Shown: positions 1 to 10,851, counted from the stretch's first letter. The stretch is DNA of 64,000 bases from Candidatus Kinetoplastibacterium desouzaii TCC079E (GCF_000340795.1 NC_020294.1:434001-498000); one strand, 5' to 3'. Numbers and translations: made by a program. The notes: a model not told the origin generated them from the sequence alone.

Positions 1-118
1 ATGCCTCTATTTGACCTTGCAACTTAATTCCATTAACCAAATAAATTGATACAGGAACATGATCCTTACGTAATTTGTTTAAGAATGGATCCTGAAGAGT
101 TTGCCCTTTATTATTCAT
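1..118 (-). CDS. hfq: RNA chaperone Hfq, N-terminal part (cut by window edge)
   Basis: The minus strand from an ATG at 116-118 reads [20 protein letters not shown] and continues [19 protein letters not shown] to the window edge, 39 codons in all. This is the N-terminal Sm1 half of Hfq, the hexameric RNA chaperone that pairs small RNAs with mRNAs. QDPFLN and [18 protein letters not shown] are the family signature. The gene lies downstream of der on the same strand, the usual betaproteobacterial order der-hfq. A weak GGA sits about 10 bases before the start. The C-terminal half is outside the window, so completeness cannot be judged. Confidence 0.95.
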   Translation of the reverse strand, partial: MNNKGQTLQDPFLNKLRKDHVPVSIYLVNGIKLQGQIEA

Positions 119-429
119 TATCTATATTCCATATGTTTGTTATAAATATTATCTATTACATGAAAAATTTAGTATTTTACAATCACCAAAAGCAAAAATA
201 ATTACAAAGAAACACAATAAATACACGTCCAGCAATTATATAAAAGACCAATGCAATTTTTATATAACAATAAGATTATTAAAAATAACTATCTGTAATA
301 CCTATATAATACACTATCAAATAATAAGTAATACTTCTTATTGAACTAATATTCACAAGATTATTTTAGATTTACATAAAATATGTTGCGAATATACACA
401 CCAATATAAAAAATCAAAAAAATACAAAA
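119..429. other. Gap between der and hfq, no gene seen
   Basis: These 311 bases are almost pure A/T, with stops in all frames and no tRNA-like or strong hairpin structure. On the minus strand TTGTAA followed 18 bases later by TAATAG could be a weak hfq promoter, but neither box is good. It looks like relaxed spacer. Confidence 0.5.
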
Positions 430-1764
430 TCAAACATAAGGATTATTAGATGATTTAAAATCAATTCTTAAAGGAGTACCAGTTAAAGAAAACTCTTTTC
501 TAAAGAAAGACTCCAAGAATCTAACATAAGACTTAGGTATTAAATCAAGAGAGTTACCATGAATAACAATCACAGGTGGATTCTGACCTCCTTGATGAGC
601 ATAACGCATTTTAGGTCTTAATATATTCTTTTTTGGTGGAGGTTGTTTTTCTACTGCTAATTTTAACAATCTATTAATTTTAGGAGTTGATAAATTAGCA
701 AAAGTTGATTCATAAGCTTCATTTATAGAATCAAATAGAGATCGAATATTATATTTTTTGATAGCTGAAATCATATGCATTCTTGCAAAAGATAAAAAAT
801 GCATTTTTCTTTGAAAAGTTCTTTCTATATTTTTCATTTCTTCTGGTTTTACTGAATCACATTTATTAATTGCAATTACAATTGCCTTACCTGACTCTAG
901 TATAAAACCTGCAATATGAGCATCTTGCTCAGAAATATCACTACAAGCATCAAGAACTAACAATACAACATTACTAGACTCTATTGATTGCAATGTTTTT
1001 ACAACTGAAAATTTTTCAACATAATCAAAAACCTTACTTTTCTTTCTTATTCCTGCTGTGTCTACTAATACATAATTCCTGTCTTTAATTGAAAAATCTA
1101 CATCTATAGAATCCTTAGTTGTTCCCGGCATATCAAAAGCAATTAATCTTTCTTCTCCAATAATAGAATTAATAAGAGTTGATTTACCAACATTAGGTTT
1201 CCCTACTATAGCTAACCTAATATTATTATTTGATGGTGGATCAATATCTAAATCGTTTTCTGTTGGAAAATCTGATAAAGCAGATTCAAAAAGATTATAT
1301 ATACCATCACCATGAGAAGATGAGATTAAATATGGTTTACCTAATCCCATCTTATAAAAATCACTATCAAATTTTTCTAAAGACATGCCTTCAGATTTAT
1401 TAATTGCCATAAATATACGTTTATTAGCAATTTTACGTAACATTTTAGCAATTTCATAATCTTGATTACATATACCAGAACGAGCATCTAGTAAAAATAT
1501 TATAACATCAGACTCTAAAATAGCTTGATTAGTTTGAGATGCAATCTTGGCAGAAAAAACATCTTTAGAATTTGGCTCAAGGCCTCCTGTATCAATAACA
1601 ATAAATTTATGAAACGCTATATTAGCTTCGCCATAGTGTCTATCACGCGTCAATCCTGGAAAATCAGCTACTATAGCGTTCCTTGTTTTTGTTAAACGAT
1701 TAAACAATGTAGATTTACCTACGTTCGTTCTTCCAACTAAAGAAATTACTGGTTTATAAGACAC
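430..1764 (-). CDS. der: Ribosome assembly GTPase Der (EngA)
   Basis: Der carries two tandem GTPase domains and a C-terminal KH-like domain and acts in 50S subunit maturation. The first P-loop, GRTNVGKS, is at residues 11-18 (Thr where Pro is common), followed by DTGGL. The second domain, starting near residue 185, has GKPNVGKS, DTAGIRKKSK and NKCD. The C-terminal part has the expected HGN and GTPLRI segments. The length of 444 residues is normal. The start codon is GTG at 1762-1764 with no clear Shine-Dalgarno sequence; the protein begins directly at the first beta strand, so no earlier start is needed. bamB ends 27 bases upstream, so the two are probably cotranscribed. Confidence 0.97.
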   Translation of the reverse strand: MSYKPVISLVGRTNVGKSTLFNRLTKTRNAIVADFPGLTRDRHYGEANIAFHKFIVIDTGGLEPNSKDVFSAKIASQTNQAILESDVIIFLLDARSGICNQDYEIAKMLRKIANKRIFMAINKSEGMSLEKFDSDFYKMGLGKPYLISSSHGDGIYNLFESALSDFPTENDLDIDPPSNNNIRLAIVGKPNVGKSTLINSIIGEERLIAFDMPGTTKDSIDVDFSIKDRNYVLVDTAGIRKKSKVFDYVEKFSVVKTLQSIESSNVVLLVLDACSDISEQDAHIAGFILESGKAIVIAINKCDSVKPEEMKNIERTFQRKMHFLSFARMHMISAIKKYNIRSLFDSINEAYESTFANLSTPKINRLLKLAVEKQPPPKKNILRPKMRYAHQGGQNPPVIVIHGNSLDLIPKSYVRFLESFFRKEFSLTGTPLRIDFKSSNNPYV

Positions 1765-1791
1765 GATAAAAAAATTAAAAAATATTAAACA

Positions 1792-2931
1792 TCAAAAATT
1801 TATAAAAGTTAACCTACCATCCATAGTATGCAATAAAACACCATTGCAAGTTGGAATAATAGGAGATAGCATTAATCTATTAACTTTTACTCTGGTAAAA
1901 ATAGAAACATCATTGTTAGGAGTAACATATAAAAAACCATCATGGTCAGCAAAAATAATATAATTATCTTTCAATAAAGGAATTGTCTTGTCTACTAATC
2001 TTTTTTTAGATACAGATTTAGACCAAATAACATCACCATTATTTGCATCTAATTTTAATAAGTTACCCAATTCATCAAAAGAGTAAATATAACCATCATA
2101 AATACTAATACCATTTGAAGATAAAGTTTTTTTGCTCCATAATTCTTCTGTTTGATTTTTTTCATTAAAACAAGTTACATACCCATTGTCACTTAAAAAG
2201 TATATATTTTTCTTGTAACTTAAAAGAGGACCTATAACAGGAAACAAATCATTATAATCAATACAACTCAAGTTTTTTGAAATTGTTTTTTCCCATTCTA
2301 ATGCTCCATTATAAATATTTATAGATACTATTTTGTTATTGGAAAAACTAGTAACAACATAACTATCTTTAATTAACATAGGAGAGTAAACATATGAAGC
2401 TATAAAATTAAAAGGATCATTAAAAGACCAAATTTTTTCACCTGTATTTACATCAAAAGCATTTATAGAAGAGTTTCCACACTTTACTAAAATAATATTT
2501 TCATAAATAATTGGTTGATTATAAACATTTCCGATCACATTAGAGGTCCACTTATGAGATCCCTCATTATCAAAAGCTAAGATTCTACCATGATCTGTTA
2601 TTACTATAACTATAGAATTACTAGCAACAATAGCAGATAATGACGAACAATCTATATTTTTTTTCCAAACTATCTCTCCTGTGGATAATTCTAATTTAAC
2701 TAGAACACCATCACAAGAAGCAGTATAAATAAACTCATCAACTACGCATGGGATCAAACCAATATTAAATTTTTTACCTATTTTTTTGCTCCACAGTTTC
2801 TTAATAGAAAGATTATTACTCAATGAAGCCTCAAGGCTATTATTAGCAAAAGAAACAAAAGACAAGAACAAGCAAAAAATTATAAATAGAACATGATTCT
2901 TTCTATATAAACACGATGAATTTTTTTTCAT
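1792..2931 (-). CDS. bamB: Outer membrane assembly protein BamB (beta-propeller)
   Basis: BamB is the beta-propeller accessory subunit of the BAM complex that inserts outer-membrane proteins. The 379-residue product has an N-terminal hydrophobic signal (about residues 13-30) followed by repeated PQQ-type blades, for example TGEIVWKKNI, TGEKIWSF, NGALEWEKTI and NGDVIWSKSV. It lies between the YfgM-like gene and der, the standard place. Oddity: family members are usually lipoproteins, but here the only cysteine in the signal follows Phe (FIIFC) and the likely cleavage region is SFVSFANNS, with no lipobox. It may therefore be a soluble periplasmic or membrane-tethered form. Confidence 0.92.
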   Translation of the reverse strand: MKKNSSCLYRKNHVLFIIFCLFLSFVSFANNSLEASLSNNLSIKKLWSKKIGKKFNIGLIPCVVDEFIYTASCDGVLVKLELSTGEIVWKKNIDCSSLSAIVASNSIVIVITDHGRILAFDNEGSHKWTSNVIGNVYNQPIIYENIILVKCGNSSINAFDVNTGEKIWSFNDPFNFIASYVYSPMLIKDSYVVTSFSNNKIVSINIYNGALEWEKTISKNLSCIDYNDLFPVIGPLLSYKKNIYFLSDNGYVTCFNEKNQTEELWSKKTLSSNGISIYDGYIYSFDELGNLLKLDANNGDVIWSKSVSKKRLVDKTIPLLKDNYIIFADHDGFLYVTPNNDVSIFTRVKVNRLMLSPIIPTCNGVLLHTMDGRLTFINF

Positions 2932-2984
2932 AAATATATTATTTACAAGAATTTATCTTAAACTGAATCATATCAAATACAGGA

Positions 2985-3530
2985 TCATCCTTTTCCATAT
3001 GATTTAGAGATAATTCCCAAAAAATCTTTTGCTTTCTGAAATTTATTTTCCATAAACATAATATCTCCAATACGGTCATTAAACAAACTATCAAATGAAT
3101 TTGATGGAGTCACCAAATATTCAAGTGCTTTATCATATTCTTCATTATCTATAAATAAGTTAGATAATCTAAGAATAGCAATTGATTTAAAAATTTTATG
3201 GTTATTGTTATTAATCAACCAAACCAATTCCTTCTTTGCTCCTTCTAAATCACTTTGTTCATATAAATAATTAGCAACCATTAAAGAAGACATTGCTGCA
3301 TAAGAAGTATTAGAATAATCTTGTTTAATTTTTGAGTTTAATTCATTAATTTTAATTTTATCGACAATATTGCTATTAATAGTTTTCTCTAATGTTTCAA
3401 ATATTTCTATACATTCATAATTATTAGATATTTTTGACAAAAAAAATATCTTATAAACACAAAGAAAGGTTAATAAAACAATCAATGAAAATATAAACTT
3501 ACTTTTCCTAAAATTTATAAATTTATTCAT
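2985..3530 (-). CDS. YfgM-like tetratricopeptide membrane protein
   Basis: This 181-residue protein has a single N-terminal transmembrane segment (about residues 13-31, KFIFSLIVLLTFLCVYKIFF) and a periplasmic helical domain. Segments such as YAAMSSLMVANYLYEQSDLEGAKKEL resemble the YfgM family, an ancillary partner of the Sec translocon and periplasmic chaperones. It is placed between hisS and bamB, exactly where YfgM-like genes occur in betaproteobacteria and gammaproteobacteria. It is slightly shorter than typical members (about 205 residues). The function is assigned from family and position; the sequence itself is strongly diverged. Confidence 0.75.
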   Translation of the reverse strand: MNKFINFRKSKFIFSLIVLLTFLCVYKIFFLSKISNNYECIEIFETLEKTINSNIVDKIKINELNSKIKQDYSNTSYAAMSSLMVANYLYEQSDLEGAKKELVWLINNNNHKIFKSIAILRLSNLFIDNEEYDKALEYLVTPSNSFDSLFNDRIGDIMFMENKFQKAKDFLGIISKSYGKG

Positions 3531-3545
3531 TTAAAAATTCCTAAA

Positions 3546-4844
3546 TCACTTCAACCTATTCTTTAAAAAAGCAACTAACTGCTCTAAAAGAACTATTTCT
3601 TGCGCTACATTTATTCTATTGTCAAGCTGCAAGAATTTAACACTAGCAGAATTACTTTTCAATTCATTCTCCCCAAAAACAATTGCAACCTTAGATTTAA
3701 CTGAATTTGCCATTTTGAATTGACGTTTTAGAGAATCATTCAAACCACAATGAACTATCACATTATAACCTTCCTTACGTAAGTTTTCTGCCACATGAAA
3801 AGATAAACTCTGTGCTGTTAGTCCTTGATGAGTTATATAAATATCACATTCAGATAAGCATCCAGAATTACCATAAGATTTCCAAAGTTCTATGAGTCTT
3901 TCGAATCCTATAGCAAATCCAGCTGAAGGAACTAATTTTCCACCAAGTAAACTTATTAAACTATCATAACGACCTCCGCCGCACACAGTTCCTTGAGCTC
4001 CAAGCTTATCTGTTATCCATTCAAAAACTGTCAAGTTATAATAATCTAGACCTCTAACTAAATGATTATTTATACAATATTTAATTTCCATTTTATCTAA
4101 GAAAGAACATAATTGTTTAAAATGAATCAATGATTCACTCGATAAAAAATCAAACAAAACAGGAGCATTTCTCAAAATCAGTTTTGTATTTGGATTTTTG
4201 GTATCCAGAATTCTAAGTGGATTTGATAATAAGCGTTTCTGACTATTCTCATCTAAATGATCTATATTATTTTTTAAGTAATCCACTAAAGATTTTTTAT
4301 AATTCAATCTATCTTCATATGATCCTAAACAATTAATTTCTAATTTAATATCTTGAATTCCTAAAATTTCCCAAAGCTTAGACAACATTATTATCAACTC
4401 TGCATCTAAATCTGGCCCTTGAAATCCCATTGCTTCAACATCAATCTGATGAAATTGCCTATATCTACCAAGCTGAGGACGCTCATGTCTAAAAACAGGT
4501 CCAATAGAATACAACCTACGAGGACGATCATATAAAAAGTTATGCTCTATTGATGATCTAACTATTCCTGCTGTAATTTCAGGTCTCATAGTTAAAGAAT
4601 CATTATTATAACTATCACAAAAAGAATACATCTCTTTTTCTACTATATCAGTTACCTCTCCTATTCCACGTTTAAACAACCTAGTTTGTTCTAAAATAGG
4701 AACTCGTATATTCATATAACCATAACTATGTAACCAGGATATAATTTTTGACTCTAAGAGCTCCCAATCAGAACTATTCTTAGGAAGAAGATCGTTCATT
4801 CCTCGTATTGCTAATATTTTTTGACTGGTTTTGCTACTTGTCAT
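3546..4844 (-). CDS. hisS: Histidyl-tRNA synthetase
   Basis: This class II synthetase charges tRNA-His. The 432-residue protein shows motif 1 around VPILEQTRLFKRGIGE, motif 2 RPEITAGIVRS with FRHERPQLGRYRQFHQ, the histidine-specific segment VRGLDYYN, motif 3 GFAIGFERL, and a C-terminal anticodon-binding domain. The length is normal. The stop is 15 bases upstream of the YfgM-like gene, indicating an operon running to der. The 471-base AT-rich gap upstream suggests it has its own promoter, but I could not pick one out convincingly. Confidence 0.98.
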   Translation of the reverse strand: MTSSKTSQKILAIRGMNDLLPKNSSDWELLESKIISWLHSYGYMNIRVPILEQTRLFKRGIGEVTDIVEKEMYSFCDSYNNDSLTMRPEITAGIVRSSIEHNFLYDRPRRLYSIGPVFRHERPQLGRYRQFHQIDVEAMGFQGPDLDAELIIMLSKLWEILGIQDIKLEINCLGSYEDRLNYKKSLVDYLKNNIDHLDENSQKRLLSNPLRILDTKNPNTKLILRNAPVLFDFLSSESLIHFKQLCSFLDKMEIKYCINNHLVRGLDYYNLTVFEWITDKLGAQGTVCGGGRYDSLISLLGGKLVPSAGFAIGFERLIELWKSYGNSGCLSECDIYITHQGLTAQSLSFHVAENLRKEGYNVIVHCGLNDSLKRQFKMANSVKSKVAIVFGENELKSNSASVKFLQLDNRINVAQEIVLLEQLVAFLKNRLK

Positions 4845-5315
4845 ATTTATGTCTTTAAGAAAGTTAATTAAAATTTGTTTAATTTTAAAAATATTAATAG
4901 CGATAATCTACAATATTCTTATTTATTATAAATAGATCTATGAATTATTTATCCAATTAATTATTCCTTAACTTAGATAAATTCCTACTAAACACAAATA
5001 TTATTATCTACATGATTGCAATAGATCATACACAAACTTATATATAACAATAAATTATGTTTTATATAAAAACAAAAACTTACAATAACAATTATTAAAT
5101 TAATTAAACCCTAAATTAAGGACCTATCAAATTAACTAATTTATTTCATTTTAATAAAACTATTTATATGTAAATTTAAGAATCATTATCTGTAATTTTC
5201 TATTTATATGCATAAATAGCATGTTATTGATAAAAAAGAATTTTACTAATTATCATTTATGTAGATTAATAATTATTTATTAAGCAGATAAAAATTATGA
5301 ATTTAATAAATAAAA
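4845..5315. other. 471-base AT-rich gap between rlmN and hisS
   Basis: No reading frame, tRNA or strong structure is visible. An 8-bp stem with a 4-base loop lies at 5200-5219 (CTATTTAT-ATGC-ATAAATAG) without a T-tail. In free-living relatives, as I recall, pilF and ispG lie between rlmN and hisS, so this is probably the eroded remains of deleted genes. No recognisable protein similarity is left. Confidence 0.5.
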
Positions 5316-6431
5316 CTATAAATTTAAATCATTATGGAATTTAATCTTGGTAATATTATCCACATTACCTGCCAATTGACCACAAGCCGCTAATATATCA
5401 TCACCCCTTGTTTTTCTAATTGTTGTGATAATTCCTGAATCATTCAAAATTTTAGCAAAAGATAAGATTCTATTAAGACTTGACCTTTTTAAATTAGAGC
5501 TAGGGAAAGAATTAAATGGTATTAGATTCACTTTACATTTCAAAACACTAATTAATTCTATTAATTCTACTGCATGATCATCATTATCATTTATATTTTC
5601 CAACATGCAGTATTCGAATGTAACAAAATCTCTAGGTGCTCTAGACACATAGTTTTTACATGATTTTATAAGCTCTTCAAGAGGATATTTCTTGTTTATA
5701 GGCATTAGTTTATTTCTTAAAGAATTATTTGGAGCATGTAAAGAAACAGCTAAAGATACCGGACAATCTTGAGCCATCTTGTCAATCATAGGAACAATAC
5801 CAGAAGTTGATAAAGTTATTCTTCTTCGAGATAAAGAATAAGCATTATCATCCATCATTAAACGTAAAGCCGGAATTACTTGACCGTAATTTAATAAAGG
5901 CTCACCCATTCCCATCATTACCACATTAGTTATTTTGGATGCAGCAAGACTGTCATCTTGAATGTTATTTTTAGGAAATTTATCATTAATACTCTTCTGA
6001 GCCCACCATAACTGGGAAATAATTTCATTGGTGGTTAAGTTACGATTAAAACCTTGTTGTCCTGTATAACAAAAACTGCAATTAACAGCACAACCTGCTT
6101 GACTTGATATACAAAGAGTATATCTATCAATATCAGGTATAAGAACCGTTTCTATAGCATTGCCATTACCAACATCAAATAACCATTTCATTGTTCCATC
6201 TGATGAAATATTTTGTGTTTTAAGGCTCATAGGCTCTATTTTCGCTGTTTCTTTTAAAAAATTACGCAATTTGACTGGCAAATTTGTCATCTGATCAAAA
6301 GAATCAACATGATATTTATAAATCCAAGATTTTATCTGAGCAACACGATATTTACTATAACTATCACACTTATCTAACAAAATAGATAAAGATGAATCAT
6401 CTAAACCTAATAAGTTTGTAATATTATTCAT
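5316..6431 (-). CDS. rlmN: Dual-specificity rRNA/tRNA methyltransferase RlmN
   Basis: RlmN is a radical-SAM enzyme that makes 2-methyladenosine at 23S rRNA A2503 and tRNA A37. The iron-sulfur cluster motif [11 protein letters not shown] (CxxxCxxC) is near residues 114-124, followed by GMGEPLLN. The acceptor cysteine segment is conserved near the C-terminus ([17 protein letters not shown]). The length, 371 residues, is normal. It starts at ATG 6429-6431, 24 bases after the ndk stop, so ndk-rlmN form an operon, as in many betaproteobacteria. Confidence 0.97.
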   Translation of the reverse strand: MNNITNLLGLDDSSLSILLDKCDSYSKYRVAQIKSWIYKYHVDSFDQMTNLPVKLRNFLKETAKIEPMSLKTQNISSDGTMKWLFDVGNGNAIETVLIPDIDRYTLCISSQAGCAVNCSFCYTGQQGFNRNLTTNEIISQLWWAQKSINDKFPKNNIQDDSLAASKITNVVMMGMGEPLLNYGQVIPALRLMMDDNAYSLSRRRITLSTSGIVPMIDKMAQDCPVSLAVSLHAPNNSLRNKLMPINKKYPLEELIKSCKNYVSRAPRDFVTFEYCMLENINDNDDHAVELIELISVLKCKVNLIPFNSFPSSNLKRSSLNRILSFAKILNDSGIITTIRKTRGDDILAACGQLAGNVDNITKIKFHNDLNL

Positions 6432-6455
6432 AAGAATACTAATATCAATAATCTA

Positions 6456-6884
6456 TTATCTACAGCTATAAATATTAGCCTCTGAAAAGAAGAAAGCAAT
6501 TTCTTTTCTTGCATTTTCATCGGAATCAGATCCATGAACAGCATTAGCATCTATATTATCAGCAAAGTCTGCTCTAATAGTTCCTTTCTGAGCTTTTTTA
6601 GGGTCGGTATCACCCATTATACTACGATTCATTTGAATAGCATTTTCACCTTCTAATACTTGGATAAAAACTGGACCTGAAATCATAAAATTTACCAAAT
6701 CATTAAAAAAAGGACGACTCTTATGTATACTGTAAAAAGACTCAGCCTCAGAACGAGATAAAAGTTGTAAACGAGCAGCTACTACTGATAATCCTTTTTC
6801 TTCAAAACGACTAATAATTTTACCAATAATATTTTTAGAAACTGCATCTGGTTTTATAATAGACAGCGTACGTTGTATTGTCAT
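6456..6884 (-). CDS. ndk: Nucleoside diphosphate kinase
   Basis: The enzyme equilibrates nucleoside di- and triphosphates through a phospho-histidine. The 142-residue protein begins [18 protein letters not shown] and carries the active-site histidine in [12 protein letters not shown] near residue 117. The start is supported by AAGGA six bases before the ATG at 6882-6884. It is the first gene of the minus-strand ndk-rlmN unit, and its upstream gap of 269 bases is shared with the divergent valS. Confidence 0.98.
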   Translation of the reverse strand: MTIQRTLSIIKPDAVSKNIIGKIISRFEEKGLSVVAARLQLLSRSEAESFYSIHKSRPFFNDLVNFMISGPVFIQVLEGENAIQMNRSIMGDTDPKKAQKGTIRADFADNIDANAVHGSDSDENARKEIAFFFSEANIYSCR

Positions 6885-7153
6885 TTTTAATCCTTGAAAT
6901 TTTTAAAATCTAATTTTATATTTCCAATATACTAGATATATAATATAGCGTATTAATTTAAATTAAATAATCATAATTTAATATATTGAAATAATATCAT
7001 TTACGATTTTGTGTAAATATTGGTAATATTGAAAACTTAAATAAGAACACATATAAATAAAAATAAATGAAATAATTTTCATTTAGAAAATATTTAAAAA
7101 TATTTAATTGAATTACATTTTCAGTAGAAATAAGAGTATCGGAATTACACCTA

Positions 7154-10039
7154 ATGATCAAGTCAGAATCACAAAAAAACATGCAGAATACATTTAATCA
7201 GAATAATTTCCCAAAAAGTTTTGAACCATCAGATATAGAAAACAAATGGTATAAAGAGTGGAGTGAAAAAGGGTATTTTAAAACTCAAGAACAACCAGAC
7301 ACACAAAAAAGAGAAAGCTACTCGATACAATTCCCTCCTCCAAATGTAACTGGAACACTACACATGGGTCATGCTTTCAACCAAACTATAATGGATTGTT
7401 TGATTAGATACAATAGAATGCTAGGAAAAGATATAGTATTTATTCCAGGAACAGATCATGCTGGTATAGCAACTCAAATAGTTGTCGAGAGACAGCTAGA
7501 AAACAAAAATTTATCTCGAGAGCTAATAGGAAAAGAAAAGTTCATAAAAGAAGTATGGGAATGGAAAAAGAAATCAGGAAATGTAATTACTGATCAAATA
7601 AAACGTCTCGGTATTTCTGCAAATTGGGAACGTGAATATTTTACTATGGATGAAGGTATGTCTATAGGAGTAATAGAAACTTTTATAACTCTTTATAATC
7701 AAGGATTAATTTATAGAGGGAAAAGACTTGTTAATTGGGACCCCAAACTTCTTACAGCTGTATCAGATTTAGAAGTTGAAATGGAAGAAATAGATGGTTA
7801 TATGTGGTATATTCAATACCCTATTGTAGAAGACTTAGGTGATATAAAAAATATTACAATAGCCACCACACGTCCAGAAACAATATTTGCTGATAACGCA
7901 CTATGCGTTCATCCACTTGATAAAAGATATAATCACTTAGTTGGAAAATATGTTTATGTACCTTTAACTAACAGAAAAATACCTATTATATCAGATGATT
8001 TTGTAGATATGGAGTTTGGAACGGGATGTGTAAAAATAACATCTGCTCACGATTTTAATGATTATCAATGCGCTTTAAGAAATAATTTGCCAACAATTTC
8101 TATATTTACTAAAGAGGCTCATCTAAATAGTAATGTTCCAGAAAAATATCAAGGACTAGAAAGGTATGAAGCACGTAAAATTGTTGTAGAAGATCTTAAA
8201 AATATAAATCTTTTACTAAAAATAGAAAATCACAAAACAACACAGCCTAAAGGCGATAGAAGCGGAGTGGTATTAGAACCCATGCTAACAGATCAATGGT
8301 TTCTAGCCACAACAAAAATAGCACCTAATAATAGTATTAATCCTGGAAAAAGTATTTCAGAAGTAGCTTTGGAAGTAGTAGAAAATAATCAAATAAAATT
8401 TTATCCAGAACATTGGAAAAATACTTATAAACAATGGCTTATAAACATACAAGATTGGTGTATATCTAGACAATTATGGTGGGGTCATCAAATACCTGCA
8501 TGGTATTCTGACACTGGAGAAATATTTGTAGCTCATAATGAAGAAGAAGCTTATAAAAATGCTAAATTATCTGGATATGAAGGTTTCTTAAGAAGAGACG
8601 ATGATGTTTTAGATACATGGTTTTCTTCAGCATTAATACCTTTTACTACCATGGGATGGCCTGAGAATACATCAGACTTACAAAAATATCTACCATCTAG
8701 TGTAATAATTACAGGATTTGACATAATTTTCTTTTGGATAGCTAGAATGGTAATGCTTACTAAGCATATAACAGGTAAAATCCCTTTCAGAAATATTTAT
8801 ATACACGGATTAATAAGAGATTCTGAAGGTAAAAAAATGAGTAAATCCAAAGGAAACACTTTGGATCCTATAGATTTAATAGATGGCATAACTTTAGAAA
8901 ATTTGATAAAAAAAAGAACATTTGGATTAATAAATCCTAAACAAGCTAATACTATAGAAAAAAATACAAAAAAAGAATTTCCTAATGGCATAAAAGGATT
9001 TGGTACTGATGCACTTAGATTTACTATGGCATCTTATGCCACCTTGGGTAGAGATATAAATTTTGATATCAAACGTTGCGAAGGATATAGAAACTTTTGC
9101 AATAAAATTTGGAATGCAACAAGATTTGTATTGTTAAATATTGAAGATATAGATATTAATTTATCTATTGATACAGTTGAAAATCAAAATCTGTCATTTG
9201 CTGATAAATGGATAATTTCTAGTTTGCAAAATGTAATTATAGATGTTAATAATGCCTACGATGAATATCGTTTTGATAATATTGCTAATCTAATATATAA
9301 ATTTATATGGGATGAGTTTTGTGATTGGTATTTAGAAATAGCAAAAGTTCAAATGCAAAATACATTTACAAAAGATGAACAAAATGCCACAAAAATAACA
9401 CTATTAAATGTTTTAGGAAATATCTTAAAATTATTACATCCAATAATGCCTTATATTACAGAAGAATTGTGGCAAAAGGTATCTGTGTATTTTAGAGATG
9501 ATAGTCAAGAAAATTTAAGTAGTATTGTAATGCAATCATATCCAAAAGCAGATAAATCTAAAATAGATGTAAATATAGAAAAAGAATTCTTAGAGTTGAA
9601 ATCTCAAATTGATGCTGTCAGAGCTCTTAGAGGTGCTATGAATTTATCACCGGCAGAAAAAGTTCCTCTTTTAGCTAAAGGCAATATAGAAAAACTAAAA
9701 CGTAATTCTCCATATATCATACATTTTGCAAAATTAAGTACTATTGAAATAGTAGAAAAGCTTCCATTAATTGAATCTCCTGTGCAAATAATAGGTGATA
9801 CTTACCTGATGTTAAATATAAAAGTTGATTTAAATAAAGAATTATTAAGACTAGAGAAAGAACATGCAAAAATATTAAATGAAATAACAAAAAGTAATAT
9901 AAAGCTTAATAATAAAGAATTTAAACAAAATGCTCCAAAAGAAATAGTTGCAAAAGAAATAAATAGATTAGAGATTTTTCAATTAAATATTAATAATATT
10001 AATGAACAAATTGAAAAATTAAGAAAAATGATAATTTAA
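7154..10039 (+). CDS. valS: Valyl-tRNA synthetase
   Basis: This class I synthetase charges tRNA-Val. The catalytic HIGH motif appears as [16 protein letters not shown] near residue 65, the editing (CP1) domain follows, KMSKSKGN lies near residue 560, and the anticodon domain ends in the C-terminal coiled coil characteristic of ValRS ([18 protein letters not shown] region). The length of 961 residues is normal. ATG 7154 is used; a second ATG at 7184 (residue 11) is an equally good match to the shorter N-termini of relatives. It is convergent with trmD, 41 bases apart. Confidence 0.97.
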   Translation: MIKSESQKNMQNTFNQNNFPKSFEPSDIENKWYKEWSEKGYFKTQEQPDTQKRESYSIQFPPPNVTGTLHMGHAFNQTIMDCLIRYNRMLGKDIVFIPGTDHAGIATQIVVERQLENKNLSRELIGKEKFIKEVWEWKKKSGNVITDQIKRLGISANWEREYFTMDEGMSIGVIETFITLYNQGLIYRGKRLVNWDPKLLTAVSDLEVEMEEIDGYMWYIQYPIVEDLGDIKNITIATTRPETIFADNALCVHPLDKRYNHLVGKYVYVPLTNRKIPIISDDFVDMEFGTGCVKITSAHDFNDYQCALRNNLPTISIFTKEAHLNSNVPEKYQGLERYEARKIVVEDLKNINLLLKIENHKTTQPKGDRSGVVLEPMLTDQWFLATTKIAPNNSINPGKSISEVALEVVENNQIKFYPEHWKNTYKQWLINIQDWCISRQLWWGHQIPAWYSDTGEIFVAHNEEEAYKNAKLSGYEGFLRRDDDVLDTWFSSALIPFTTMGWPENTSDLQKYLPSSVIITGFDIIFFWIARMVMLTKHITGKIPFRNIYIHGLIRDSEGKKMSKSKGNTLDPIDLIDGITLENLIKKRTFGLINPKQANTIEKNTKKEFPNGIKGFGTDALRFTMASYATLGRDINFDIKRCEGYRNFCNKIWNATRFVLLNIEDIDINLSIDTVENQNLSFADKWIISSLQNVIIDVNNAYDEYRFDNIANLIYKFIWDEFCDWYLEIAKVQMQNTFTKDEQNATKITLLNVLGNILKLLHPIMPYITEELWQKVSVYFRDDSQENLSSIVMQSYPKADKSKIDVNIEKEFLELKSQIDAVRALRGAMNLSPAEKVPLLAKGNIEKLKRNSPYIIHFAKLSTIEIVEKLPLIESPVQIIGDTYLMLNIKVDLNKELLRLEKEHAKILNEITKSNIKLNNKEFKQNAPKEIVAKEINRLEIFQLNINNINEQIEKLRKMII

Positions 10040-10080
10040 ATATAGATTTAAGAGTTGTATTTATAATATTTATATTTTAA

Positions 10081-10851
10081 TTAATGAGCATCTGGTATTA
10101 TAGAAGATATTAGATGCTCATCGTCTTGAGACAAACACCCATCTTTGATAGCCTGTTTAATTAAGTCTGGTCTACGTTTGCACGTTATTTCTAATGATTG
10201 TTCTCTCTTCCATTTATCTATATTAGCATGATTACCACTTAACAACACTTTTGGAACAGTATCACCACAATAATTCTCTGGACGAGTATAACTATATGGC
10301 TCTAATAAACCAGAGAACTCATCACTAAAAGATTCATTTGTAGCCGATTTATTATTATTAAGAGTACCAGGTAAAAGTCTAACAATAGAATCTATTACTG
10401 CTAATGCTGCTATTTCTCCTCCTGAAATTATAAAATCACCTATCGACATTTCTAACGTTACACACCGATCAATAAACCTTTTATCTACTCCTTCATAGCG
10501 ACCACAAACTAAAATAAACCCATCTGATTTAGCTAGTTTTACAGCCAAATTCTGTGTAAATAATTTCCCTACTGGGGTTAGTAATATGACTGGTGCTTTA
10601 GATAAATTACTTAACTTACGTTCTTCATGGATATGATTTACTGTATTCTCAAGAGGCTCAACCTTCATAAGCATACCTGGGCCACCACCATAAGGCCTAT
10701 CATCTATATTTTTTCTTTTGTCTGAAGTAAAATTTCTAGGATTCCAAGTATATAAATCCCATATTTTATTCTTATAAGATCTACCGACCACACCAATATT
10801 ATTAGCAGAATCAAAAAACTCAGGAAATAATGTTATTATATCTAAACGCAT
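10081..10851 (-). CDS. trmD: tRNA (guanine37-N1)-methyltransferase TrmD
   Basis: TrmD makes m1G37 in tRNAs and prevents frameshifting. The SPOUT fold with its trefoil knot is seen in LVCGRYEGVDKRFID and EMSIGDFIISGGEIAALAVID, and the RPYGGGPGML loop is intact near residue 52. The length of 256 residues is normal. Its start overlaps the rimM stop by one base (TAATG), indicating translational coupling in rpsP-rimM-trmD. rplS, which usually follows trmD, is instead about 26 kb away. The last 13 codons and stop lie in a 10-bp inverted repeat. Confidence 0.98.
   Translation of the reverse strand: MRLDIITLFPEFFDSANNIGVVGRSYKNKIWDLYTWNPRNFTSDKRKNIDDRPYGGGPGMLMKVEPLENTVNHIHEERKLSNLSKAPVILLTPVGKLFTQNLAVKLAKSDGFILVCGRYEGVDKRFIDRCVTLEMSIGDFIISGGEIAALAVIDSIVRLLPGTLNNNKSATNESFSDEFSGLLEPYSYTRPENYCGDTVPKVLLSGNHANIDKWKREQSLEITCKRRPDLIKQAIKDGCLSQDDEHLISSIIPDAH
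10084..10121. repeat. 10-bp inverted repeat at the trmD 3' end
   Basis: Perfect arms ATGAGCATCT (10084-10093) and AGATGCTCAT (10112-10121) are separated by 18 bases. The repeat covers the last trmD codons and lies 45 bases after the valS stop. There is no U-tract on either strand, so it may be a 3'-end stabiliser or a Rho-type end for either convergent transcript rather than a classic terminator. Confidence 0.6.

Noticed and set aside
5349..5358. TTATCCACA-like DnaA box
   Set aside because: A single copy lies inside rlmN with no cluster or AT-unwinding element; it is not an origin.
6997..7182. Small hydrophobic minus-strand frame in the ndk-valS gap
   Set aside because: It overlaps the valS start, has no ribosome binding site, and its Phe/Tyr/Ile composition is what AT-rich spacer gives.
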